From NCBI GenBank assembly GCA_902806595.1, contig CADCXC010000009.1:1054001-1118000 (forward strand): a stretch of DNA of 64,000 nt, in the 5' to 3' direction. The notes below the pieces were generated by a model, which was not told the origin of the DNA, did no database searches, and saw nothing but the letters and a program-made list of their open reading frames with translations. This document shows, piece by piece, positions 11,867 to 22,151 of this stretch; position 1 is the first letter of the stretch; each line of letters opens with the position of its first letter. The position numbers and the translations under genes were made by a program. Origin of the DNA: Pyrenopolyporus hunteri (Eukaryota > Ascomycota > Sordariomycetes > Xylariales > Hypoxylaceae).

Positions 11867-13846
11867 TTAGGGGTGATCGGGATCCGGATAATTCGCCCAC
11901 GTCCTATTCGCAGAGCCATACGCCGTCAACGAATCGCCATTAGGCTCCAGCTCGAGGATCACGACTTCATTGTCGGCATTGGGAATGAGGACCGATCCGG
12001 GGAGGTATAGCGACTGCTGCGGCCCGACGATCCAGTACCTGCCCAGGTTGAACCCGTTCACCCAGACGTTGCCCTTCACGCCGTTGGGTACTGCCAGGAA
12101 AGTGTCCAGAGACGATCGGCCGATACCCTCTTCGAGCTCGACGTGGAACGTGCCGCGGAAGAATACAGGTGGCGAGCCTATCGTTATCGCGTCGGTGTCA
12201 GACACGACCGCCGTATCGACGGCTGGCGGCGCATCAAGTGGGAGTGAGTAGATGTCCCATCCATTTACTACCTCCGATCCGATCGTCACATTTCCTTTGA
12301 TACCCTTGTACGGGTCCTCGAGCGCCACGAACGTCCCCGATTCCCGGGACCAGTAGTCGACCCTACCCAGATTCTCGACTAGCAGCTGCAGTGTGTCGCC
12401 CGGTTGCAGAGATACACTAACTTTCGCAGGCTGGCTATACGTGCTGTCAATGACGCCGCGCCTCGTTCCGTTCACATATACGATAACCCTATCCCTAGCT
12501 CGATCTCCAGGCTGCAAGTCTCCTTCGAGAGCGGTCGTGACTTTGTGCTCGTACAGCACAAATCCATACGCCTGGTCCAGCTCCTCCATCGTCACCGGCT
12601 CGACACTGCTGGTCTTATTCCCCAGGGTATCGAACAGCGGCACCAACGGCGACAACGTAATGTTTCCGGTCTCGAGGAGCGGAGCGTCAGGCGGGACCGC
12701 CGGTAAACTCTGATACGGTTTATACTTGCGAATGGTCTCGCGCAGCGCATAGAACAGATCCGTCGTGCGACCGCTCTCGTCCAGCGGCGAGCCGTAGTCG
12801 TAGCTCGTTATGAAGGGCGCCGTGTACCCCTTCCAGATGGCGCCATTGCTGAACCCGAAGTTGGTGCCCCCGTGGAACATATACAAGTTAATCGAATTAT
12901 TAGCGCCCAGCACGTAATCCACGTCGTCCACGATCCGCTGCACCTGCGACGGCTGCCCCGCCGCGCTGTTGTGCGGGCTCGCCGACCCCCAGAAGTCCGG
13001 CCCGTACGTGTAGTACTCCCCGTCAAGCAGCGGCCCCAGCGAGCTGGCGTCGCTCACGTACCGGTCCCGCGCCGCGAAGCCCGACCTCGGGTCCCCGTCG
13101 ATGGCGGCCAGCACGCCCGGGACCTGGCCCCCCTTCAGCGTCCAGTCGACGCCGCCGTCGTTCGTGTACAGCGGGACCTCGAAGTTCCTGAGCAGGATGT
13201 CCTTCAGCGCCTGCGTGTAATTCCGGTCCTCGCCGTACGACCCGTACTCGTTCTCGAGCTGCACCATGATCAGCGGCCCTCCCCGCGTGACCTGGAGGTC
13301 CCTCAGGTCCTCCGCCAGACGCGTCAGGTACCTCTCCGCCGCCCGCAGGAACGGCTCGTTCGCCGCGCGGACCCGCATGCCCGGCACGCGGCTCAGCCAG
13401 GCCGGGAACCCGCCCCAGTCCCTCTCGCCGCAGACATACGGGCCCGGTCTCAGGACGACGTGGAAGCCCTCGTCCTGCGCGACGCGGAAGAACTCGGCGA
13501 CGTCGTCGTCGCCCTCCGCGCCGCCGCCGCCGCGCCACTCGCCCGGCCGCGGCTCCAGCCGGTTCCAGTACACGTAGCTGAAGATCGTGTTGAGGCCCAT
13601 CCCCCGCGCCTTCGTCAGCCGGTCCCGCCAGTACCGCGCGGGCACCCGCTGCGGGTCCATCTGCCCCCCGATGATCACGTACGGCTCGCCGTCGAGGAGG
13701 AACGAGCGGCTGTCGTACGTGAACGCCGGCGCGGCGGCTGATCGTGTGGCTGTTGGCGGCGCATTGTTGTTAGAGTTGGAGTCGGAAGCCCACGCCGGGC
13801 GAAGGAGGGTTAGGAGCAGGCTTGTTAGGGGGTGATGCCAGCGCAT
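11867..13846 (-). CDS. Secreted beta-galactosidase, glycoside hydrolase family 35
   Basis: Single-exon gene of 659 aa that would hydrolyse terminal beta-D-galactosyl residues of plant polysaccharides. A hydrophobic signal peptide covers about residues 1-20, followed by an Asn/Ala-rich linker. The GH35 TIM barrel spans about 45-370. QLENEYGSYG carries the presumed acid/base E200 and LLDGEYYTYG the nucleophile E277; GGTNFGF near 346-352 is also typical. The C-terminal part resembles the jelly-roll domains of the family and ends with a NGFNLGRYW motif. The length fits the shorter eukaryotic GH35 enzymes rather than the roughly 1000-aa Aspergillus LacA type. The first third is very GC-rich, which creates long shadow frames on both strands. 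Confidence 0.93.
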   Translation of the reverse strand: MRWHHPLTSLLLTLLRPAWASDSNSNNNAPPTATRSAAAPAFTYDSRSFLLDGEPYVIIGGQMDPQRVPARYWRDRLTKARGMGLNTIFSYVYWNRLEPRPGEWRGGGGAEGDDDVAEFFRVAQDEGFHVVLRPGPYVCGERDWGGFPAWLSRVPGMRVRAANEPFLRAAERYLTRLAEDLRDLQVTRGGPLIMVQLENEYGSYGEDRNYTQALKDILLRNFEVPLYTNDGGVDWTLKGGQVPGVLAAIDGDPRSGFAARDRYVSDASSLGPLLDGEYYTYGPDFWGSASPHNSAAGQPSQVQRIVDDVDYVLGANNSINLYMFHGGTNFGFSNGAIWKGYTAPFITSYDYGSPLDESGRTTDLFYALRETIRKYKPYQSLPAVPPDAPLLETGNITLSPLVPLFDTLGNKTSSVEPVTMEELDQAYGFVLYEHKVTTALEGDLQPGDRARDRVIVYVNGTRRGVIDSTYSQPAKVSVSLQPGDTLQLLVENLGRVDYWSRESGTFVALEDPYKGIKGNVTIGSEVVNGWDIYSLPLDAPPAVDTAVVSDTDAITIGSPPVFFRGTFHVELEEGIGRSSLDTFLAVPNGVKGNVWVNGFNLGRYWIVGPQQSLYLPGSVLIPNADNEVVILELEPNGDSLTAYGSANRTWANYPDPDHP

Positions 13847-14743
13847 TTTCTATCATGTCGTGTCCCGTGCAGGAATTGAAGAACGGCGGTAACAGCCCAG
13901 CATGCTATACTATGCTATGCTACCTTCGCGGTTTTCGAAGGGCGCCGCGTCGGTGAAGAATGGGAGGCACAAACAGCCGGGGTATTATACAACCGGTCCC
14001 CCCATCTTCGTTCCCCGCATTGTCAGTGGCTATATACGACTAGATACCTACCTAGGTAGATATGTGCGAGGGTCTTGGTCTTTTTTAGAAAAGAGCTCGA
14101 AATCCGGGCTTGGTGGTGGGAAGAACGTTACATCCCGTAGATAGCCTCCTGGGCTTACCAAGGCCCGGTTGAAAGGCCAGAGGCAATCTATCTTTCTGCC
14201 CTAGCTCCACAGTAGCAGCCATGGATGTTTATTATAGACTTATCTAGACTTCAGAAGAGGGGTGGAGGAGTCGAGGGAGGGACACTAGAAGGCAGGTTAG
14301 TAGTTGGTATTTTGTATCTCGCCTCGATCTCCTCTTACTAATATTTGTGGTTTCGCCTCTCTCCATTTAAGGCTGGGGATGTTCTCTCTAAGTGAGTAGA
14401 TGACCGCCGAATACGATATCAATGCAAACGGAGAGACGTACGGTAACCGGGACGAAGATTTAGAAAACTTGATGCAAATTAGAATCTAGCATCCACACAG
14501 GAGAACCATGATCTTAATATCAGATTAAAACATGTACACACACAACGAGTAATGCCGTAGGTCTAATGCAAATGAGGTTCTTCTATTTACGCGCCCTGGC
14601 TGCCCTGTACAACTCCTATCCGTCAAGTATGCATGAGTAACAACCGCGTCTCTCTCACGGAACATTCTCACGCGAAAACGATATCGCCGTCATCGTCAAC
14701 ATAGCCGCGTTCCTCTGGGTAGTCAAACTAGTATACTAGTTGA
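13847..14743. other. Intergenic between beta-galactosidase and Osh3-like gene
   Basis: Contains the beta-galactosidase promoter and the 3' region of the OSBP gene. One TACCTAGGTA motif lies near 14050. No gene was seen. Confidence 0.6.
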
Positions 14744-17700
14744 TCAGGCGGCGGGAGCTTCGAATATATGCTCAATGCCCTTCCATTCTCCTTTCGCCCT
14801 CTCTTCCCAGTAGTTGTCCTTTCCGAGCTTCAACTTCCACAGCTCTTCTCCGTCGGGCGCCTCGGGCACCCTGACGAACCACTTTGGCTTGTACTCTTCA
14901 CCTTTGGCTTCCAATTCTCTCCTTCTTGCTCTCTGTGCCTCCTCGAGAATCACCTTCCACTCCTCGGCCTCGTCCAGCTTGCCCTGTTCCGCAAGGCGCT
15001 GGTCGGGACGCAACCGAGTATCCGTAGGCGGGAGCCGACCCTCCTCAATCGGCGTGATCTCGTTGAGCGAGGCGCTAAATTCCGTCAGGCCGTAAGTGTT
15101 CGGCGCGTTAGGTACGAGTTGGCCGGCTTTCCATATTTCCTGTTTGGTAGGCTTGCCGCCCTCTACGACGCGCAGTGAGGATGTCCAGTTGCCCACGAGA
15201 CCATATCCAAGCTGGCAACCGTCGGCGTCGAAACAGTCAGCCTCGACATCTTCGCTTCGGCCGCCGAACATGCCCTTGGTTTTAAATTCGATGTTGCATT
15301 TTGTACCGGTGGAGTCGTTGGACACGGTCATTGTGCCAACGGGCTCGACGTACTTCTCGCCCATCACGACGTTTCGTAAAAACATGGTAGCACTACTCCA
15401 CGAGTACAACTCATCGGTTCCGTCAGCCAGTCGCAATGCTACGCGGACCCGCCCTTCGGTAACCAACTCCGCACTCTTGCCCCAAAATTTCTGCGATGGT
15501 GCGGGGCTTTGGGTGAACGACCAAGCTGCAGCGTCAGCGTGCATGGCAAGGCGCATCGGACGATGCGTCACTTTCTCGACTATGAGCCTAAACCCGCCGG
15601 GTACCTCGCTCTCGGTGCGGAGAAGCTCAAAAGTCTCACCCAAGAGAGGAGTGAAGGGTTTGCGCATAGCACGTTCCTTGGCACGGGTGACGCTGAATTG
15701 TGAGATAGCAAAAGCCGTTACGTATAGCAACCGGTCTTTTGGTGCCCTCTGTTGTGCTGCCTTATCAAGAAGCTGGGCGTACTCGAGTTGTTCGGCAACA
15801 CGCTGCAGGGCGGACGTAGGCTCGTTGGACGAGACAGGCATACTAATCGTGCTCAAGTCCTTGCCTACATTTTTGCGAAGGAATGCGATAAGGCTGGGCG
15901 GCGGGACGGTAGCGGGGGGGATCGTCTTTCGGCGATCGACTGCGATATCAACCGGCAAGGGAGCGAGAGATTTGGGACGTGGAGGGAATAGAGCCGCTAC
16001 ACCGCTCGCTCCGGCAGTTCCTTCGTCATCATGTACAGACGATATCGACGATGAATCGTCTATCGTAGCGTCCCCGTCCGACTCGTGGGACTCTTCGTCG
16101 CTCTCGTGGCGGGCAATCATCATGACCTGCGTCTTGCTGTCCGTCTCGCCCGCCTCGGCATCGAAGAATTCCTCGGTGGACGCAGTTGATTCAATACTTC
16201 TCCTAGACACGGAGGAGGTAGGCGCTGGTATGCGGCGTCTCTTGCTATTAGCAAGGACCTTCGTAAATTCTGCAACAACCATGTCTAAGTCGTTCAGAAG
16301 GACGGCACAATGCTCGTGCGTATTTCGCTCCCCATGATCTCCATGGCTGGGTTTTCCCGAGTTTGCCGAACCATTGGGCCTCACCGTACCCACCGAGCCC
16401 GGAGTGGGAACAGCCAAAGCTGACGAGATCGTGGGTGCCAAGGAATCCGGAGCCAGAGGCGACGCACTCTGTTTGCGCTTCCAAAACGGGCGCTTATCCT
16501 GTGCAGCTGGAGTAAAATAACCGTCCCCGTTCTCCGACATGGCTGGAGAAGCTGGTGACACGTGTGAGCTCTGCGGCCGCGGCGGTTGTTGTTGTTGCTG
16601 CTGTTGCTGCTGCTGTTGCTGCTGTTGCTTCTCCGCTGCTAAATCTTTGACCAACCGGCGTAAAGCGTCTCGCGTTCCGACTATACGACTAACCAATGTC
16701 TCAACTTGTTGCCATTCCCGATCCTCTTCTTGTTGCGTATTCGGCAGGTTAGCCTGCGTTGGGGTAGCCACAGTAAGCTTCTCCCGCGCAGGCTCCTCAA
16801 GCATTGGTTCAAGCCCTCTCGCAATTCTACTCGCCTTTTCTAGGGCATGTGCCCATTCGTTAAATTCCTTAGCATTAGATGCTCTCAGATGCCAGACCTC
16901 GGCTCCGGAATCAATATTGATCTCTCTTCGTTGCTCATCTGCGGCAATCGCAGCTAAGCTCAGGGGAATAGCGCCCCTAAGTGCTGATGAGTTTCTGTTG
17001 TGATAATAGGATAATGTGCAAGACGAGTAGTCGAGGGAGAAGAATCTACGAGCGTAACCTTGTCCCTTCTTTCTCCTCCTCTTTAGCAGAGTACCTGTAT
17101 AAGTATTTGACGTTGTTGTCACATCGCTACGACCAGCTATAGATTTAGCCCGTTGGCCACCGGCAGAGTGTAGACTATCTGTGGATTCAGCTGGAATGGT
17201 GCCCATATTTGGGCTGGGTTTCCCTAAACTGGTCTTGCTGGCGCTTGCGTGGGAGCCGGCTTGGTGGTTTGGGAGATGGTGTGTCCCTTGCGGCGGAGCG
17301 CCGGTAGGATAGGTGAGGAGCACGACGGTGGCTGTCTTGGAGGTCTGTTTGGAGAAGGTGTTGTCGAATATCAGGCCGAACATGCCGCCCTGGCCCTTCT
17401 GCACGTCGTATGTGCCCATGGACACTTTGTCGGCCTCGCATTTCCCATACCATTTGATGGGGATGAATCCCTTGCTAGCCAATTGCTCCTGTGCCGTGCT
17501 GGAATCTTTCTTCCCGAAGCGACCGCCTTTTCCATGGTTCCCAGCGCCATCGACCTGTTCAGATGTGTTCGATGCGTCTAAGGTTGGGTTGATATTGGTT
17601 CCGCCGGTGCCGGGGTGCTTCACGATGCCGAAGTTACTGGTGACGCACGTTCGAGTCAGAGCCATGACGTTATTTCGGGGAAAAGGGACAGGGGGATCCT

Positions 17701-17912
17701 CTACTTACATCGACTTCTTATGAGGCTGAACGCTCCACGAGATGGTTTGGCCTTCGTCAACCTTAACCCAACGTACAATATAGGACTATTTTAGAACAGG
17801 TGTTAGCTGTCGGGGTTCGCGGAACGGCCGTGTCTCCAACACCCCCAACGACTCGAGAGATAAGAGCAGTTCGTACCTTGCTGTGGATTTCCAGCTGCTC
17901 TATCCCCGCCAT
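14744..17912 (-). CDS. OSH3: Oxysterol-binding protein, Osh3 type (GOLD-PH-FFAT-ORD)
   Basis: Three exons: 17912-17877, 17785-17709 and 17636-14744, encoding 1001 aa. The two short 5' exons give an N-terminus beginning MAGIEQLEIHSK, then a GOLD-like region (IKWYGKC, MFGLIFDNTFSK) to about residue 150. A PH domain follows at about 217-310, a 14-residue polyQ at about 375-388, a FFAT motif EFFDAEA at about 527-533 (binds VAP at the ER) and a C-terminal lipid-transfer domain. The expected lipid cargo is phosphoinositide and/or sterol at ER-plasma membrane contacts. The usual EQVSHHPP signature reads EKVTHRPM here, as expected for a divergent Osh3 branch. A naive start at 17665 lies inside intron 2 and would lose the true N-terminus. 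Confidence 0.92.
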
Positions 17913-19902
17913 TTTGGAGGTCGCAGACGATCAATGGGCGATTAGCATGCAGGTAATTGCTCCTAGGCTAGTCGCAGCATTTCTATGAATTCGTATGAAT
18001 TGCAATTGTCAGGAACAAAAATAAAAACAAAAAAAAGGAGGAAGACGGGTTTGTTGAAATCGCCAGGTAGTCGACCAGAAAATAATACGTCTGCCTATTC
18101 CACGGCCATAAGCTGATCGCTGATCGCTGGTCTCTGATCTATGGTAATTGTACCGAAGGATAGCTGGGATTCAACCCCCAGCCACAGCAATGACGGCAGT
18201 GCAACTTTTGGTTCGATGGGAGAACACCCTCTTTTTTTCTACTTCGTGATCCCTGGTGCACGAACTGAACGTAAGCTGTCGGTTTTGCTGTCAATGTTGT
18301 TCCGGCTTGAATCACGAGTAGGGACAAAAAGAAATAAGGGAATTTTTAATCCAGCTCCTAAAAGCGAAGTTGTCTGTACCAAGTAAATTGAGGAAAGTAT
18401 CGGTACATTGAAAGTAGCGGTACCAAGTAGCGGGATAGACGGAGACGCGTTGAATGTTGCTGGAAAGAACCCATTGGCACGACCCGTATTGGCTTAGCGT
18501 ATTGGCTAATTTAAATAAGGTGGTGGGTAGGTGGGTATTATCGTACCTGGTACTGTGGTAGACGTACCTAATGAAAAAGGCTGGAACGGCTAGACTGTGG
18601 CGCAAAACTTCAGGGCTTCGACGTTATTAATAACTCACCCCTTTAAAATCCCTGTATTTCTACTTATTTACTGAGCACCTCGAGACAATTTTGAGGGTAA
18701 TCTAATTAATTTTTTCTTCGTCAGACTTCCGCTCAATCCAAGTATAGAAATAGGAGCATACGTCTAATCCCCAATAGGCGCATTCGAATCATGATGTCTC
18801 CACATCGAATCCGAAGTGTGGGCTTTACTAATTCCTTTTCTCTGAAGGTGGGAACGTTACCAAATGGGCTAGCTAAGCATGGATTAGTACGGCATCGATC
18901 TAAGCAATATTCTTCCAGAACATATCCAGACCTTCCGAAGTCGTTTCTTGCTATATTAATTTAGGTGATCCCTTGCTAAAACACATTAGCTACTCCCTAG
19001 AGAGTATTTTCAAGCAGTCCATGCTTCAAAGATTTTATGTTCTCCAGACTAGATAGGCGAGTGAGTGATGAAGTGTACGTATTAGTGGTAAGTCTAAGTC
19101 GACCAAAGGAAGAATCGGATAGAGAAAGATAAATATATCGAAGCCGCGACTTCCGGCTCAACAGGTGCGCTTGTAGCATTTATCCACCAAACCCTTTAGG
19201 ACTACTTGGCGCTATTGAAGAACCATAGACAGGTACACGGGTAGCAACGAAGACATCTGAGGACTTATTTCATCTAGGTACCTAGGTATTGATGAACATG
19301 TCCTCCTATACCAACATAGTCAAGGTAATGATTCACCTCCCTAACCTACTTATTTAACCCCTATTTTTGGGGATTTAGCTTAGGTAGGTATATAGTGTTC
19401 CACCTCCATCTCACAGCTGAATTATTTATTATGAACCCTAATAATCATCTTACGATTGTAGTAACTCTATCTATCTCCCAGTAACGATAGGCTTTTATCG
19501 ATATCGGACTAGAGTCCTAAGAACAGGAGTCATAAACTGCTAGTGGCAACCATAGTGATCCATATAGTGAGTTGGAAGGTTTAGGGGGGTGGATTTACCT
19601 ACACTGCACGAAGTCACTAGAAAGGGGATCAGAGCAGTTAGTCCAACGGTGTCGTGATACTATGGACAACACACTTCCAGCTCAAGCATATTTGTGTTAT
19701 ACAAATAATATTGCCAGGAAAAATAAATATATGTATAAGGTGGAGGAGTTAAGCTTCTTTTCTCCTCTAATAAACCGGACACCGCAGGATATTACTTCCT
19801 CGCCTACTTAACTCGACTTATCTACACAAATCTCAATCCCCTAGCATACGCCTACCGTGGACCTCCAGGAAACCGCCCAACAGAGCCGTCATCAATACAC
19901 AA
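17913..19902. other. Gene-free 2-kb stretch
   Basis: AT-rich, with a TACCTAGGTA palindrome pair near 19275-19287 and another AGGTAGGTA tract near 19383. It holds the promoter of the Osh3-like gene and that of the first Cys-rich gene. No other supported feature. Confidence 0.6.
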
Positions 19903-20124
19903 ATGGACAAGATGTGCGTCACTCAAATCCAGCATACCTACTGCATAGACTGCGGAGATTACATAAGAAGTAAGCGGTTCACCTTCCATACCGACGATTG
20001 CCCCTACGAACGCACCGGCCTCTGCAACTCCAAAGACAAGCCGGTCGAGCAAACCAGAATGAACTATATATGCGACGACTGCCAAAAGGAACGCATAGCC
20101 GACGGTATAGAAGAAGGCCGTTAG
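19903..20124 (+). CDS. Small Cys/His-rich protein, copy 1
   Basis: Single-exon ORF of 73 aa with no family I recognise. Two CxxC pairs (CIDC and CDDC) flank FHTDDC and a fourth Cys site. The spacing is C-x2-C-x11-H-x3-C-x7-C-x15-C-x2-C, the pattern of a small double zinc-binding fold. The next gene downstream (20840-21148) has exactly this spacing with a mostly different sequence, which argues that both are real and paralogous. An opposite-strand frame over the same bases has no such support. Function is unknown; a zinc-stabilised interaction module is an inference. Confidence 0.65.
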   Translation: MDKMCVTQIQHTYCIDCGDYIRSKRFTFHTDDCPYERTGLCNSKDKPVEQTRMNYICDDCQKERIADGIEEGR

Positions 20125-20839
20125 CATGCTTCCCAAGCACGGACACTATCCCACATCGGACACTTTCTTTCCAATACCAAGCGTGATCTGGACCCGGGTA
20201 GCTTGATTCTACTACAGAAACGGCGAACGGTCGGAGGACGGCCGTCGACCGGGATCACCCGTAGAACGAGGGCTAAGGAAGGCGTCCGAGAGACCAAGAT
20301 ACGATGAACATCCGACGCGGCCTATCCGTTGGGAAACAACGTTATTTTCACTCGTAGTCAAGAGCAACTAGTTTTTTCTCAGGAGCTAATTGAAACATTC
20401 TTACCACTATGGATCCTTTGTGACTTGTATGAAATCTGGAACCGCTGAACGGCCCACTAGAGAGATTCGGAAACATACTTCGGGTCATGTTTTTGTATCG
20501 TTGTTCCAGTCATAAAGAGCGAGTTCCGGCGAATACCTACTCCCTGAACAATCCATACAATGACACGGTGAACAATGTAATTTAACCTCTATGACATTGT
20601 TATCACGCCGGTCGTACGCCCCCCGGGGAGAAGGTACCTATTTAACATCGCCCCGTCTGGTACACTCCTCCTCCAACAAACCAGTCAACAACAACATCAC
20701 TACTATTTTCTAAGCTACCTAGGTAGCTACCCAGGAACCATATATCTATCTATCCAAGCCTTACCATTCTCTTATATATACATACATACCTACATACATA
20801 CATACATACATACATACATAGGTACATACACAGCCCACC
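20125..20839. other. Spacer between the two Cys-rich genes
   Basis: About 0.7 kb with no ORF of note. One CTACCTAGGTAG palindrome lies near 20715, then a TACA microsatellite directly upstream of the second gene. Confidence 0.6.
20780..20830. repeat. (CATA)n microsatellite in the leader of the second Cys-rich gene
   Basis: About ten CATA/TACA tetramers with two interruptions, ending some 10-15 bases before the ATG at 20840. It probably lies in the promoter or 5' UTR, where length changes could affect expression. Confidence 0.85.
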
Positions 20840-21148
20840 ATGGAAAGCCCACAGCGCATCACCGCCACGCCACCTCCCTCACCAACCGTGTGCCTGACCC
20901 AAAGGCGGTCCATACACTGCCAGGTATGCTACAGGTTCCTGGACAAGCAGGAGATCGTCTTCCACACGGGCGAGTGCCGGGGCGGCTCGACCGGGCGGTG
21001 CGAGTCCGGGATGATGCGGGTCGAGGAAGGCACGCTGAAGGTAATGTGCGAGCGCTGCGAAAAGAAAAGGGAGAAGCGGAAGGAGGTCCGGGATGAGATG
21101 TACGAGCGCTGGCTGAAGGGTCTGGACTGGCGGCCGGGGAGCAAGTGA
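20840..21148 (+). CDS. Small Cys/His-rich protein, copy 2
   Basis: Single-exon ORF of 102 aa in a good start context (CCCACCATGG). It shares with the gene at 19903 the ligand pattern C-x2-C-x11-H-x3-C-x7-C-x15-C-x2-C, here CQVC, VFHTGEC, a Cys after STGR, and CERC. An N-terminal extension with TPPPSP and a charged Lys/Arg/Glu-rich C-terminal helix are extra. Its codons are more GC-rich than copy 1. No known domain was recognised. Zinc binding is inferred from ligand spacing only. Tandem duplication followed by divergence is the simplest origin. Confidence 0.72.
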   Translation: MESPQRITATPPPSPTVCLTQRRSIHCQVCYRFLDKQEIVFHTGECRGGSTGRCESGMMRVEEGTLKVMCERCEKKREKRKEVRDEMYERWLKGLDWRPGSK

Positions 21149-22151
21149 GGAGGGTGTGGGGGAATGTGAAGTAAGAGGATCGAGTTGTTTAATGTACCTA
21201 GGTAGGAGTAGGTCGGTAGATAGTCGCCTGTCTGCGTGTTGTCCACGTAGTTGAAAATTCGATGGGCTTGACATATCTCCGAGACGCTTATGAAGATGTC
21301 CCCTTGCTATCTGTGTTATTCTCGTGTGTCGTTAAGGGGATCGTAGAATGCTATCATCGTTGTCTAATATCTGTAATACTGCCTGCCTACCTAGTCTAGG
21401 TACACTATTCCCTCAAACTGAAAACCCCCTACTTACACCTACGATCTTCCATATACGTTCGAGTAAGTATAGTTAAAGGCGGTCACAATACAAAATGGTA
21501 CTCGAGCCTAATTGGTTAAAACGGTGCACATCATTCCATAAAGAGTATGTACGAGGCCTTGGTCGAATTCCAATTGGCCACCTTGTAATCCTAGCCCATG
21601 AGCTTCATCGGACAGGGATGTATGTGCAAGTCTTGGGAAAAGAAGGGACTTTGCTTAGCGTGAAGTTATTATGAGGTAAATTAAAGGGCTTTTATTACGT
21701 CGAATTAGATACTGCTAGTTTCGTAGTATTCTGGCTACGGTACCTGTAAGCGTGGAGATAGGGGCGTGGCTTCAACGCGTCTTGCCGGGTAGGTACGTAT
21801 GTACGTTCATATAAATATTTTTGGGTAATAATGCAAAGCAAAGACCTTGATTCACTACCTAGGTACCTAGAATCTTGAGACAAGCGCATTGAGAATAAAA
21901 TCGCATTTTCGTTTTACTTCCTGGTCTATTAGATGGGCGCGGAGCTGCCTCGATCGTTCCGTCACCCCAGAGTTGGGACCGCTTATGATATGAATGCCTA
22001 CCTAAGCACGTAGGTCCTCGGACCTCGTATCCCTCTCCAGGATTCTATGTAACTGCCAGTGTCCTCGGGTTTCGAATAGCTAACATGCCGAACCAACGCC
22101 CTGGTGATACATGCAAGTAAGGGGGAAGCCGCATCTTTCTTGACGGCTCGT
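21149..22151. other. Intergenic before SPT6 3' end
   Basis: Two TACCTAGGTA motifs near 21196 and 21855. No supported gene or RNA was seen. Confidence 0.6.

Noticed and set aside
12872..13741. Long plus-strand frame (289 aa) over the beta-galactosidase
   Set aside because: It is the antisense of a GC-rich GH35 gene whose catalytic motifs are all on the minus strand. The frame is Arg/Pro/Val-rich with no domain.
14048..14063. Palindromes considered as a CRISPR-like or transposon terminal repeat
   Set aside because: Copies are dispersed singly or in short overlaps without regular spacers, and no transposase is nearby. CRISPR arrays are not expected in a fungal nucleus.
15096..16337. Plus-strand 413-aa frame over the Osh3-like gene
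   Set aside because: It is antisense to PH/ORD coding sequence with clear family motifs, and has no recognisable protein features of its own.
19852..20136. Minus-strand hydrophobic frame of 94 aa over the first Cys-rich gene
   Set aside because: The plus-strand ORF matches the ligand spacing of its neighbour exactly, so the hydrophobic antisense is taken as a shadow.
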